From contig NC_079491.1 in assembly GCF_020520425.1 (NCBI RefSeq), forward strand, positions 3,286,001 through 3,350,000: a stretch of DNA of 64,000 bases, read 5' to 3'. The translations under genes and the position numbers were made by a program. This DNA is from Spinacia oleracea. Lineage: Eukaryota > Streptophyta > Magnoliopsida > Caryophyllales > Amaranthaceae. Numbering within the stretch: position 1 is the first letter of the stretch; each line of letters opens with the position of its first letter. A model generated the notes under the pieces. It was given only the letters and a program-made list of their open reading frames with translations. It was not told the origin of the DNA and did not search any database. Positions 46,593 to 58,589 of the stretch are shown here, piece after piece.

Positions 46593-46783
46593 AGACAGCT
46601 GATACTTTGTGCGTATAGCTGCCCGTTTTATTTGATGCCAATATTAATTTGTTCTTTAATTATTTTACTCAGCAATTCACATGGAATTTTCTCCTTTTGT
46701 ACAAAATTATGGTCAATTGACTGAAATGTAAATAGTTTGGAATCAAAATTGGGTCCAGATTAATTACGAATTAACTGCAGTAA

Positions 46784-46889
46784 AAATGAAAGCATGTCAT
46801 TGATTGCAGATTTTTGCAGTATATAGTGCTTAGATGTGCATATATTGCTCAGGTTAATTATTGGTGATTTACTGTGCATAAAGGGCTTA
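46784..46889. repeat. 106 bp segment also present at 38156-38261
   Basis: It runs from AAATGAAAGCATGTCATTG to CATAAAGGGCTTA, with a single difference noticed between the copies (GCAGTATATAG here, GCAGTACATAG there). At this locus it is not joined to a MITE. Confidence 0.85.
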
Positions 46890-47115
46890 CAACTGTGCGC
46901 AAATTATTAAAATAAATAAATAAATTATGCACAATTAAATTGCATGCATCAGCAATTAAAATCAGACAATTCTTTCACAAAAATTTGGAGTAAATCGTGT
47001 TGGATTTGCAAAAGAGGGTAATTTGAATTTGTACAAATGGTAAGCCATGCATTTAATATTATAAATTTATTTATTGTTAGGAAACATAAATGTAGTGCTT
47101 CGTGTATATATGTTT

Positions 47116-47292
47116 TTTGTGTGTGTATTTTAGCACCCGTTTCACCCTTAGGGCTAATTCGGATTTGGGGCGAGCTCTGGTGGTTAGTTCCGGCCATTCC
47201 CCTCGCAATTGTTGTAGTGGGGAATCGAACACGGATTCTCCCTACCAAGTTCAGCTTCAATCACCACTGAACCAATTAACAAGCCATGGGTG
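47116..47292 (-). mobile_element. tRNA-derived SINE, second family or subtype
   Basis: Flanked by a 17 bp direct repeat (TTCGTGTATATATGTTT at 47099-47115 and 47293-47309). On the minus strand it has A-box-like TGGTTCAGTGGTGATTG and the B box GTTCGATTCCCC. Its body (CGCCCCAAATCCGAATTAGC) differs from the SINE at 46406. Confidence 0.9.
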
Positions 47293-47354
47293 TTCGTGTA
47301 TATATGTTTAATTATATACAAACAATTTAGTCTTTATTGATGTAATTGAAGATA

Positions 47355-47682
47355 CTCCCTCCGTCCCGGAATACTTGACCTGTTTTCCTTATCGGGCCGT
47401 CCCTTAATACTTGACCTGTTTCTAAAAATGGAAATATTCTAACAATATTATATTATTTCTCACTCCACCCCTATTAACCCACCTACCCCCTACTCCATAC
47501 AAAAAATAATTAAAAATTCAACCCCTACTCTCCCCCAACCCCACCCCTTTACACATTTCCCACTAACTACATTAAAAAAATACCCCACTATCAACTACTA
47601 CCTATTAAATTAAATAAGTCAATTCAAGTCCCTTAAACTCTGTGCCGGTCAAACCGGGTCGAGTATTCCGGGACGGAGGGAG
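47355..47682. mobile_element. Stowaway-like MITE
   Basis: The inverted ends are CTCCCTCCGTCCCGGAATAC and GTATTCCGGGACGGAGGGAG, with TA on both sides. A CACTA MITE lies 6 bases beyond the right end. Confidence 0.9.
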
Positions 47683-47688
47683 TAATTC

Positions 47689-47965
47689 CACTACAAGAAT
47701 TTGTATCTTTAACGACAACCTAATTACGACGGGTCAAAAATCTCGTCGCAAAAGCCTTTTTCGACGGGGCTAACAATAAAACAAAGACGGAAATAAACGT
47801 CGCAAATGTCTTTTACAACAGGTTAACGACTGGATTTTCTATTAACGACGGCCCCTTTTTATGACGGGTTCGCGACAGAAAATCCCGTCGTTAATCAACG
47901 ATTAGTCGATTACTGGTCTTTCGCGACGGAATTTCCCGTCGTTAATAGTAAAATTTCTTGTAGTT
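47689..47965. mobile_element. CACTA-type MITE, copy 3 of 5
   Basis: It starts CACTACAAGAATTTGTATC and ends ATTTCTTGTAGTT. The last base is changed and the target duplication is not recognisable. CGACGGG/CCCGTCG sub-terminal motifs are present. Confidence 0.8.
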
Positions 47966-48417
47966 TAACATGGTATTTGATATTGACTATCTCCGGGATT
48001 GAATTGAATGTCTTAGCTGAGGTATAGACTCTACTTCAAATGTGGTATGATAATGTTAATTTAGTGGAATTGAAATGCGTTAAAATAATACAAATTTATT
48101 TATTGAAGTAATTTTAATTTGTGTGCATACTTGAACAACCTTATGGTATAATAATATTAAAAAATACCAATATCGAGCATTGGATTTGTCATTATCATAG
48201 TCATAATTGTTCTCGTTAAATCAATGATATATGGACACAATTGTTCTCGTTTTTTTTTTTTTTTTGTCGTTAAAGTTGTTCTCGTTAAATTATACCGAGC
48301 TTTAAGTAAAATTGCTCATGAACTATAAGTCGAATTATACAATCTTGAATTCTTGGATTTAATTTGTTGAGTGTGTGTCTAACAACAATAATAATTAATT
48401 TGTAATCCAATTATATA

Positions 48418-48669
48418 CTACCTCCGTTTCAAAAAAATCTTTAAAGTTACTATTTGCACGGACTCCAATTCAATATTTAACTACTAATATATCCAATTTC
48501 GCATGTAAAAAAATAGATATTTGATATTCTGAAAATACATCTCGAGACCAATCTAACAAAATCTTACATGTAACATTTTGATGTATATAATGGTGAGAAT
48601 TTACGGTCAAAGCTTTTATACTTTGGACACATTTTCCAAAGCGTAAAAAACTTTCTGAAACGGAGGTAG
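48418..48669. mobile_element. Stowaway-like MITE
   Basis: The inverted ends are CTACCTCCGTTTCAAAAAAA and TTTCTGAAACGGAGGTAG, with TA on both sides. It is a close relative of the copy at 54289. Confidence 0.85.
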
Positions 48670-49081
48670 TATGTAGGAGTATTGAAGTTTGAATAATATT
48701 CCTCAAAATTTGGGAACCAATAATGGGCATAACACTAGGTAAAATGGGTCTACGTACTGATCTGGATTTCAGAATGGTAGGCCAAAATTGAGCTGCACAA
48801 AAAGATCAAGATACAAAAATGAAGGACACTCGATCATGAGTCATGATCAGACCCATCCTTAGGGTTTCTGATCTCTGCATGTGGGGGTTAATGGCAATAC
48901 ATGAACCTTGCGTTACGTACACTTACATATCATATATTTATATGATCCTCATTTCCTAAGTATTGCTCCACTTTTTCATTATGGTAGGTACTAACTTTCT
49001 TACATCTTTTTACAAGGATGTCTTGTCTAATCTACGATTCTATCATTTCCACTTTCATATGCTAAATCCATCTCTCTTTTC

Positions 49082-49118
<37 letters not shown>

Positions 49119-49692
49119 TTCGATCTGATTTCCATCCCCTTCATTCGATCTCACTGTGCATGATCACATGCAATTGTGCATATCATAACCTCTTGTCATC
49201 ATATATAACCAAACATAAAAAAATAATTATACTCTGTCTATTTCGCAATAACTGACACGCTCCCTTGAACAAATACGGAGTACGTAGTTTCAGAATAAAT
49301 AGTAGAAGAAGACCGTAAGATGAGTTGTTTAATGTAAAATAAAGTTAGTGGATCCATTTGATATTGTTAGAATAGGAGAATGTGTAGGTGAGAAAAGTTA
49401 GTGGATCGTGATGGAGGAAATTAAATAATGATAATATTGGTCCTTTACCGTTTATAGTAGTTGTGTACGTCCATTATTTGAACCGATTGGAAAAAGAATT
49501 GAAAGTGTGCCACTTATTACGAACGAAGGGATTAAAATTTTATTCTCTACTTGGAAATCGTTGTCTGGTTTTACCGGCCCTTATTAGGGGTGGAGCCGAA
49601 TTAGGGGGTGTACGGTATGAGAGGGAGCCTCGACAATCCCAATCCAATGATTTTGAAAACGTAATTTGTTATGGACTACTCCGGTCCACTAG
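48670..49692. other. AT-rich spacer with a (CTTTT)n run
   Basis: TTTTC pentamers run at 49075-49100, followed by a T tract to 49120. A degenerate MITE-like start (CTCTGTCTATTTCGCAATAA) lies at 49231. No gene was recognised; the open frame at 49463-49741 has no conserved feature and runs into the solo LTR. Confidence 0.45.
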
Positions 49693-49878
49693 TGTTGAGG
49701 ATAACGTAGGTATTCTGGTAGATATATCATATGAGATATAGTTATGTTGTAGTGTATGATGTGAGATAGATAGAAGCCCATAAAACTAAAGAAACCTAGT
49801 TTGTAATATAAATAGAAGAATATATATGTCTACGAATAATATGAGACAATAAAATTATGTATTCCCTATAGTTTAGCA
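49693..49878 (+). mobile_element. Solo LTR of the TRIM family
   Basis: TGTTGAGGATAACGTAGG at the start and TAGTTTAGCA at the end correspond to the LTR of 44943-46195, including CTAGTTTGTAATATAAATAG. The flanks ACTAG and ATTAG differ by one base, consistent with an old 5 bp target duplication. Confidence 0.75.
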
Positions 49879-50793
49879 ATTAGCTAGGTTAATTAGGGAT
49901 ATTCATGCGCCTTGTTAGTAGTTTAGTACACATGCATTTTTTGTTATTTTCATCATCTCAATTCTCATGACAATTAAACCACTATTAATCCATTATACTC
50001 ATCCGTTATACTTCGTACAATTGATCAATAAGGTAAAATTCATAAAGTTTAACAATTTAACCTTTTTATTAAGGTAAAAAAAGTACAAATTCTATGATAT
50101 TAAATTATAGGCTCACAAAAGAATAGAGAAGATGGTCCACAAGTCTCTCTCAAGTTCCCATAATCCCATGTTGTGGAGTGTGGTAATTGCATGAATGGTG
50201 TAAAAAGATAAATTTTTTTATTTTTATTTTTATTTTTTTTTGACATGAAGAAGATAAAATTAAATTAACTAACCTTGTTCACAGTTTCCCAACTTCAATT
50301 TCACCGACCCTTTTCTTCTGCACACATTCCTTCACCAAACACACTTGCATCAACTTTTACGGCCAATTACTTCTTTTTTTAATTAAATTAATAAGCAATC
50401 ACAACATTCCGTACAAATTAGGTAGCTAATTAATTAAGCTAGTTAATTAGCAAGAATATATACTAATAATAAATTAATAATTGAGTTTAGTTGTTATTAG
50501 CTTATGTAGCCTAGAGAGCTATAAATGATAATTACGTGATGAGAACAACAATGACATAGAGTATAATGATTGATACTCTAATTTCGAATTGTATCTTTAA
50601 AAGAACAAAACTTTGCTATATAATTAACCTACCTTCCCATAGCCTTTAACCTAATTATTTCCACTATTATTCCTACAACCCTAGCCTTCAAACTAAATAA
50701 GACAAAATATGTCATGTTAATAAGTACTCTATCATAATAATAATGCGACTTTAATTTGTGGCCGGCCTAGTCTCATTTCAAATCATATGATTA
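49879..50793. other. AT-rich spacer
   Basis: No gene or clear repeat was recognised. Confidence 0.4.
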
Positions 50794-51062
50794 CACTACA
50801 AGAATTTGTATCTTTAACGACAACTTAATTACGACGGGTCAAAAATCCCGTCGTAAAAGCCTTTTACGACGGGGCTAACAACCAAACAATGACGGGAATA
50901 ACCGTCGCAAATGTCTTTTACGGCGGATTTACGACGGGATTTTCTATTAACGACGGCCCCCTTTTATGACGGGTTCGCGACAGGAAATCCCGTCGTTAAT
51001 CAACAATTATTGGCCTTTCGCGACGGGATTTCCCGTCGTTAATAGTACAATTTCTTGTAGTG
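50794..51062. mobile_element. CACTA-type MITE, copy 4 of 5
   Basis: It starts CACTACAAGAATTTGTATC and ends ATTTCTTGTAGTG, with target duplication TTA on both sides. The inverted sub-terminal CCCGTCG/CGACGGG motifs are the best preserved in the set, so it may be the youngest copy. Confidence 0.9.
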
Positions 51063-51394
51063 TTAATCTTTGTATAATTGTATGCTTTACCAAAGCTTAG
51101 TTTTTATGTTGGCCCTTGATTTACTAGTTCACCGGATATTACTTACATTTTAAAAAAAAGGGTAAGATAAATAACTTAGGAAATCCTAGACACGAGAGGG
51201 GACTCTATCTTAGTCACCGCATTGTACAATTGAGATAACTGATGACTATTACATGGCTGGATCAATCAACACGTACACATATTTATACTGCAGAATTACA
51301 CTTACACATGTACATGTACGTACTTTGTATAAACATTCTTTGAAGTCCAAATGAAGCAAATAAATAAAAATCGGACGAAGTTTATTCTTTTCAC

Positions 51395-51665
51395 AAATTT
51401 TTATTTAAATGTAGTGTACAATAAATATTATACATCTGTGTAAAAGTTAAAAGTTACCCTGATATATTGTAAAAGTTATCTATTTTTAGTGATTTTTTTC
51501 CACTTTAATAAAAATTAACTCTTTAACTAATTATGTATAAGTAACCCTTTAAAAATGTTTATTTATCAAAAAAAAAAAGTTGATAATATAAAAGTTATTC
51601 AAAATAGGTTAAAAATTAACAAAAATGGATAAAAGTTATCCCGTTGAATAATACATTTACTGTAC
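51395..51665. repeat. AAAAGTTA-rich dispersed repeat
   Basis: It contains GTACAATAAATATTATACAT at the left and GGATAAAAGTTATCCCGTT at the right. It is an inverted relative of 32655-32935 in the LONGIFOLIA-like intron. Confidence 0.5.
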
Positions 51666-52083
51666 GCCTAGTGCATACATTAATCAAGTATATGCCTATA
51701 GACTAAAGCATTATATTTATAAGGTTATTGTTATAATTAAAATTAGAATGTTAATTAGCAAGAAATAAGTTGATTGGAGAGAAGTGGATTTGGGAATGGT
51801 GCATCAATCATGAACTTATATGGGATTCTGATTCTTCTCCATTTCTGGGTTTTACCACTTGGACCGTCTTGAAGACTGTTCTTTAATTCCATTTATTTAT
51901 TTTGTGAGAATTAATTTTAGGAAATTAAAAGTGTCCACTTTCTGTGATTAATGGAATTTTCATCTTTTAGGGCAAACCCAATCCTATTTGCTGTGACCAA
52001 CGCACGGCACTACTGCTCTATGTTCCTATATGTAAATGCTTAGGAAATCGCACTGTTCAGTAAAATTTTGGATTATCAATTTA

Positions 52084-52360
52084 CACTACAAAAATTTGTA
52101 TTTTTAATGACAACCTATATAATAACGATTGATATATAAAAAATCTTGTCGTAAAATACTTTTGCGACGTGGATAACAATCAAACAAAGACGTGAACAAT
52201 CATCGCAAATGTCTTTTACGACGGGTTAACGACGAGATTTTCCATTAACGACGACGAGATTTTATGACGGGTTCGCGACAGGAAATCACGTCGTTAATCA
52301 ATGATTATTGGTCTTTAGCGACGGAATTTCCCGTCGTTAATGATACAGTTTCTTGTAGTG
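52084..52360. mobile_element. CACTA-type MITE, copy 5 of 5
   Basis: It starts CACTACAAAAATTTGTATT and ends GTTTCTTGTAGTG, with target duplication TTA. It abuts the left end of a Stowaway-like MITE. Confidence 0.85.
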
Positions 52361-52363
52361 TTA

Positions 52364-52669
52364 CTTTATCCGTTTCTTTTTAATTGTCGCTTTAACTAAC
52401 TTTCTCTATTCCTTTTTAATTGTCGCTTTTGAATTATAGATATAACTTTTACGTGGTCGAAATTATACAAATGTGCACAGAAATAATATTTTCAAGAGGA
52501 ATTTATAAGAAATAATGTTTTTAAGAGAATCCTAACTAATGATTTCAGTTAAATATTTCTTTAGACAAGGGGATATTCACTTAAAAGCCAAAAAAAAAAG
52601 AAGGGGGATATGCACTTTCTAAATTATTGTGTTTTTTCAAAAGCGACAAATAAAAAGGAACGAAGATAG
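52364..52669. mobile_element. Stowaway-like MITE (degenerate)
   Basis: CTTTATCCGTTTCTTTTTAA at the left and AAATAAAAAGGAACGAAGATAG at the right form an imperfect inverted repeat. The inner arm TAATTGTCGCTTT is matched by AAAGCGACAAAT. The right TA is lost. Confidence 0.55.
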
Positions 52670-52794
52670 TTTACGAAGTAGTTAGTTTTTACTCTATCGG
52701 TTCCTAAATACCTATGGCTATCTCAATAATTTAGGGTTGATATTATTTCTCCTAAATTTCCTTAGACATACCCAAATTCCAAACTAGTTTTTCT

Positions 52795-52990
52795 TTGTCT
52801 GATAAGGAGGAAAAATGGTTTCCCTTCCTTTTAAATGAAATTAAAAAGTTTTTTCATCTTTGAGTAAATTATGGGAAATTGTTTTCTATCCTTGCCAAAC
52901 CAAATTACTTAAAAGCCAGACTAAATAACATTGACAATGAAAAATTATTTTTGATGAAATCATTTTACACCAAACCAAACACTCCGAAAT
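52795..52990. repeat. Partial Tourist-like MITE
   Basis: GGAAATTGTTTTCTATCCTT, then TTTTACACCAAACCAAACACTCCG resembles the right half of the element at 62935-63252. The left end is not found. Confidence 0.4.
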
Positions 52991-53290
52991 AATGAACAAT
53001 GATTCATGAGTAGCAGCAGAGTTGGCATGTTTGTCCAGTAATGGTGAAAGGTATCATCTATATTTTTAATAATATATAATTAAAATTGATAATTTTAAGA
53101 GGATCAGATAAATTAGTTATTAACAAGAACCAATCATGTCAGTTAATCTAAAGATTAGAAACTAATTAATGAATTATAGTTAGCTAATCTTGCAGAAGTT
53201 GTGCACATGATCATGCAGAAATAAGATTTCTTTGATCCAAAGTCAGGGGAGGGAATATTACATCCACGTGAATAATTTCATAAATTAAAC

Positions 53291-53310
53291 TCTCTCTCTC
53301 TATATATATA

Positions 53311-53397
<87 letters not shown>
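53291..53397. repeat. (CT)n(TA)n microsatellite
   Basis: A short CTCTCTCTC is followed by almost 100 bases of TATATA with a few TAT/ATA interruptions. Its length in the real genome may be uncertain. Confidence 0.95.
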
Positions 53398-53398
<1 letters not shown>

Positions 53399-53663
53399 CT
53401 GTTCATGTTAATTATGTTTAATTTGACTGTCGATCAGTTTATGAATTGACTCATAAAATAATAATGGCTTTACATATCACTTAAGAGGGATAAATTGAAA
53501 TGGAATTATGGTATAACATTTATTTTAAGGAGTTATGGATTCAAAACGTCATTTAAAACATATTCATGTGAGATCTTGTTCGTTCATCTCAATATGTAAT
53601 TTAACAATTTCAACTCTTTATATTTTCTTAATATAAATATTTAAATATTGAGTTGAAACGGGT

Positions 53664-53727
53664 TACAACAACAACAACAATAACAAAGTCTTAGTCCCGA
53701 TATGATTTGGGATCGGCTAACATGAAA
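53664..53727 (+). mobile_element. Au-like SINE 3' fragment
   Basis: ACAACAACAACAATAACAAA is followed by GTCTTAGTCCCGATATG and GGGATCGGCTAACATGAA. This is the conserved 3' portion I know from plant Au SINEs; the 5' part was not found. Confidence 0.55.
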
Positions 53728-56700
53728 CGGATTAAAAAGTCAAAATATGACTAATAGTTTTTTAAGAGGTGAGTAAGAGTTAGAATGGAGTTAAAAACGT
53801 CTTGATATGAGATTTCGTTGTTAAAATGACCAACCATAATACATTGGAAAGGAATGAAATCCACAATCCATTTCCGCTTCAACTGGCCGGGTCGAAAACA
53901 TATAAGATATTTTTTTAAAGGAAACGTTATGCGTGAATTATTTGTTTTTTATTTTTTATTTTGGACATACGCTTAATATTGTATAAATAAAAACGGTTCA
54001 CAAATACAACAACGAGCTTACATAACACACTAAAAACAAACTACTTAACGCTTAATAGATAGCCAGATCTTCTCCGTTGACCCCCTAGTTGTTGACTTGA
54101 TATGTGAAAATTGTTGTAAATCAAATTACGGAGTACTACAAATCCCATCGTGTCACAAGATGAGCTACGGTATTCTTGCACACAACAATTAAAATAAAGT
54201 ACAGATGAACATTGGGCCTTCAATTACAAAGACTTCAAGAAAAAGATCAATTCATAGGCTCATAACGTGGTTGAGCCGGTCTAATGTACTACCTCCGTTT
54301 CAGAAAGTTCTTTACAGTTACTATTTGCACGGACTCCAATGCAATATTTAACTACTATTATATCCAATTTTCTATGTGAAAAAAATATAAAAAGTTGATA
54401 TTCTGAAAATACATAATGAGACCAATCTAACAAGATATTACATGTAAAGTTTTGATGTATATAATAGTGAGAATTTACGGTCAAAGTTTTCATATTTTGG
54501 ACACATATTCCTAAGCGTAAAGAACTTTCAGAAACGGAGGAAGTATATCATTGGACAGTACCACCCAAAAAAGGACTCGCTAGGTTTTAGCCCATTTTAA
54601 GGAAAAATGATTAGTCGAGTAGTTGTATAGGACCATAATGATTAGTTTCCTACTTCGTTTACAACTAATGAATGCATGATAAGAATTAGGAAGAAACCAT
54701 TATATATGAACATATTGTTTTCACTACACACATGCACTTATATTACCAAACAATGTCCTGGGTAATGGAAAAGATTCCACATTTCAACCAAAAAGGTTGA
54801 AAGTTCAATCCCAATTATTACTTCATCACTTTCAAACTGTCTAACTTGCTAACTCGGATCAGGTTAATCCATGCTGGATTCAGATCCTATAGGACACTTC
54901 GTCTTATCTTCAAAATAAATAAATAAACAAGTAATTGAACTTATATTGCTTATAATTTTACCTTTGATTTGGTACATGTAACTCTAAGGTGTGCTTGAAA
55001 ATAAGATAATTTTTTGTGCTTTACAAGGGTATAAAATATTAAAAATTGACATTACTTTAAAAAATATTTTTCCTAAAAAAATAAAATAAAATTGCGGCAA
55101 AAATAGATGTCGACCCTGCATCATATCGCGTAAGCATAATATCCTTTATGGCTCTATTTCCCAAATAAATTGTGCCATATTTTTCAAACAAGTTGTTGTG
55201 GTCATGTTTGATGGAGTAATTTCTAAAATTACACTCTCCCAAGCCAAAAAAAAATCAAAGAAAGCCAAAATAAGTGGCTAATTAATTGATACATGCAACT
55301 ATATGATACAAGTTGATATAATTGTATCTTAGTTAATGGGTTAGTGGCATAGTGCCGCAATTTTGTCCTCCCTATAAAATGCAAATTGCTATTTCTATAT
55401 AACTTTTGCGAGTTAAATGCGTCAACTTGTTGAAATCCAAGGAGTAACAATTGCCTTAAAAACTCTTAATTATTGCCTTAAAAACTCTTAATTAGTGGTT
55501 TTTAGAGCTAGATAAAGAGTCCAATTTACTCAATGTGGTTTACCTAGTATAGTAGCTAGCATACACTTGACGTCATTCTCGAATTTAATTAATGCTAGAT
55601 TATAGATTTATAGACCATAGAGTAGTAACTACTCCGTAATAAATAATATAATCACGATTATGAGTATATACTATGAATACTTTGTGATAAATTATACTCC
55701 GTAATGAACACTTGTATAGTTGTATTACTTACCATTCTAGTACATACATAATTGATGTCAAGTTGTCAACTATAAAGATGATTGAATGGAGGCTTTGTTC
55801 TCTTGTTGGGTCTGGTTTGGTCTGTTCTGAATCAATGTTATCAAAATTGTGATTCTACTTTGAATCGGAAGGAACTCTTAGAATCGAATCGTTACGATTC
55901 TACGAACAAATATAATCAAGAGTTGATTCATAAATTTCATTTAAAGTGCTTATATTATAGGGAGAAACTTAATAATTGAAATATTTAGTTGTTTAATAGT
56001 TAAATAAGTAATCATTAACAATATTTTTCTATTAATTACTTTCTCGGCATGATTCAAATTTACGAGGTTTTCGCTAGTCGAGAAAAAAATAGTAGAATCG
56101 TAATCAAATCGTAAGACATTTAAGATTATACGATTTGAATAGCGGTTTAATAACCATGGTCTGAATGTTTTCAGTGAGTATTTTTATCTTTTTCTCCGTT
56201 TAATTTGGTCTGATTTTTTCTTCTCTCTTTTGATTTTAAGAAGAATAAATAATAAACAATAAGAATAAGAATAAGAATAAGGTGAACAGAACAGAGTTTC
56301 AATAATCGAAATTAAGGGTTTTAGCTAGATATTTGTATCAAATCAAGGAGTTTTTTTTTTATACCAAGTGGACTTATGAATTGAGTCAAGAGTATGAGAA
56401 TGTGAGATTGATGTTAGAATCAAAGTCATATAATGGTCTTCAAGGCTGGCAATCAACTTGGGAACTTCCCTTCTTCACATGCCTCACTCACTCTAACACA
56501 CACACATAATCCTTAAGTACATGTAAACTACACTACACAATATAATATTACTATTTATAGAATACAATTTAAAAATAGTTTACGACTCCCTAATTAGTGA
56601 TGTATGATGATGTCATGCACTTCAATTAAGGAAGCAATTAACTTGAACTCTACTCCCAACTTGTTGTATTAGTACAATATTTAAGGCCCAATTTTTAATT

Positions 56701-57279
56701 TTTAATTGTCAAATTTTATTTTATTTTTAAAAATAAAATAAATTTTATAGTACTATAAATATATAGGATTACAATATAATTTAATTGATCAGTAATTCAG
56801 TATGCATCAGTCCTTGCTTGCTGGGGGGGACTATAAATATTTGTTGTTTTATGACGTCATTGTGAGGTATTTTGTAGATTAAATTAACCACATTATCACA
56901 ATTTATTAATCTTAGGTCCCTTGTAAAACATTTGTGTCAGTTCATGCTTTTATTTTATTTTCTGTACTATACTAATTTTTATTTTATTTTTTAAAATAAA
57001 TAAATTATTCATTCTACCTAGCAAAAAGGGCAAACCAGTTTTTTCCCTAGTTGTCAGAGAGTAAATGTTTGGTTATTTAACAAATTTGAGAGCTGCCAAA
57101 AATTAAAAGGTTTTTTCCTCTTGTCAAATATTTCATTTATGTTCTTCCATGTCCCTCCTCATGAGGTTTTTGTAGGTGTTGCTACACCTAGTTTAATTGT
57201 GTAATTTTATTTTAGGTGGGGAATTGCCCCTTTTTTGTACCAAAGAAACCCTTTATTATTAGCATATTAATCGAAAATC
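53728..57279. other. Gene-free AT-rich region
   Basis: Apart from the Stowaway-like MITE at 54289-54543, I see only AT-rich spacer, scattered CTCCGTAAT-type short words and simple repeats (AAGAAT)n around 56240-56280. Open frames are short and lack conserved features. Confidence 0.45.
54289..54543. mobile_element. Stowaway-like MITE
   Basis: The inverted ends are CTACCTCCGTTTCAGAAAGT and ACTTTCAGAAACGGAGGAAG, with TA on both sides. It is a close relative of 48418-48669. Confidence 0.9.
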
Positions 57280-57905
57280 ACATAAAGACGTGGAATTATC
57301 TAGTATAGAAGAGTCGGGCATTGGCGAGAAACCAGACCCACCTTGGAAGTGCTGGAGCTTTTCAAGCGATCTACACCATAAGGGCAATGGAGAAAAAGAT
57401 GGGAGTCATCTTCGGTGTGGTGAGAACGAAATTGACATTGGAGGGGACTCCTACATGACTTCTAAACAATCTTTCCTTGGAAGGAAGAGCATCATTGCAA
57501 ATTTTCCATATAGTTTTTTATTTTATTTTTGGAATGACATTTAACTTCCAAATCCAACTAAAGCAGACCTTGTCATCCAGGGCTAAAGAAAACCCTTGAA
57601 TTAAGCAGGCTGCTGATTTAGCGGTGAAAGTGTCACTTGGAATCAGTACCCCAAAATGATTTATCTGGGATCTCGTTTCTACGAATCAGGATTGATAATA
57701 TTTTGGCAACTAAACAACTATGTAAAACCTTCCCAAGCTTAGCCTCATCCCATTGTTTATTAAAGTTGATGAAATCTGTCACTTTTTGGCTAAGAATAGG
57801 CGAAAGGTTGTTCACCAAATCTGCTATTGGAGATGAGAAAGCCCAATTGCTTTTTCCAGAAGTCTATGCTCTTACCACCCCTACTAGCCAACGAATTCCT
57901 TAAAC
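57280..57905 (-). pseudogene. Decayed LINE (non-LTR retrotransposon) 3' coding fragment
   Basis: On the minus strand, pieces of the post-reverse-transcriptase region of plant LINEs can be read in shifted frames. KVTDFINFNKQWDEAKLGKV and ILSILIRRNEIPDKSFWGTD match the usual W-x-n-x-PD-x-x-W-G layout. These are followed by a TFTAKSA-like stretch and a zinc-binding (zf-RVT-like) segment with CRSPLQCQF and HLFLHCPYG. Frameshifts and stops separate the pieces, so it cannot be functional. No flanking target duplication or poly-A was identified. The call rests on remembered motif order. Confidence 0.6.
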
Positions 57906-58589
57906 ATTGATTGTAGCTTCATTAAATTGAGCCATTGCAAAGAAAAGGAACATATTCAATAAAACAAACATGTTTGAGGTACTTTTCTTTACCAATTGGA
58001 CCCAACGATTTTCCGAGTTAGTAAAAAGTATTCACAAACGCTTAAATTGCATGGCCTTGTTATTTACTTCAGCATTCCTAAACCCTATTATGGTATTTCA
58101 ATTCGAGTATGATTGTAAAAAAAAATAAAAAAAATGACGTACTATAAAATAGACCGTGATGAGCAATGCATATGGGCCATATGCCCTTATTTGATATTCG
58201 AATTTGGTCTTAATATAGTCCTCTCTTACAAGAGATGGGCCTGGGCCACTTATCTTGAGTACATAAGCTAACCCAATAGAAGTGCTGCAATAACCTCTCT
58301 CGGATGGGCCTTGTATGGTACAAAAATTATAACTTGTACTTCGTAAGTTACAATCAGTTGTATATTAAAAGTTGCTTTTAAGACGAGCCTCTAGACAACT
58401 TACTATGTGCTTTAGATTACCAATAACGTCTCGACTTTAGGTCTCAGGTTCAAATTAGTTTGTCCGGTTTGTTATTTATATTTTCCTCATGGCTCATTCA
58501 CATCAAAAAAGAACTTTGCGCCCTGAACATCTTCACCAAATGTTTTGATCTATCTACTATGGTGATACATATGTTCATCCAACGATATA
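57906..58589. other. AT-rich spacer
   Basis: No gene or clear repeat was recognised. Confidence 0.4.

Noticed and set aside
49463..49741. A 92-codon open frame on +
   Set aside because: It runs into the solo LTR at 49693 and shows no conserved feature; probably chance.
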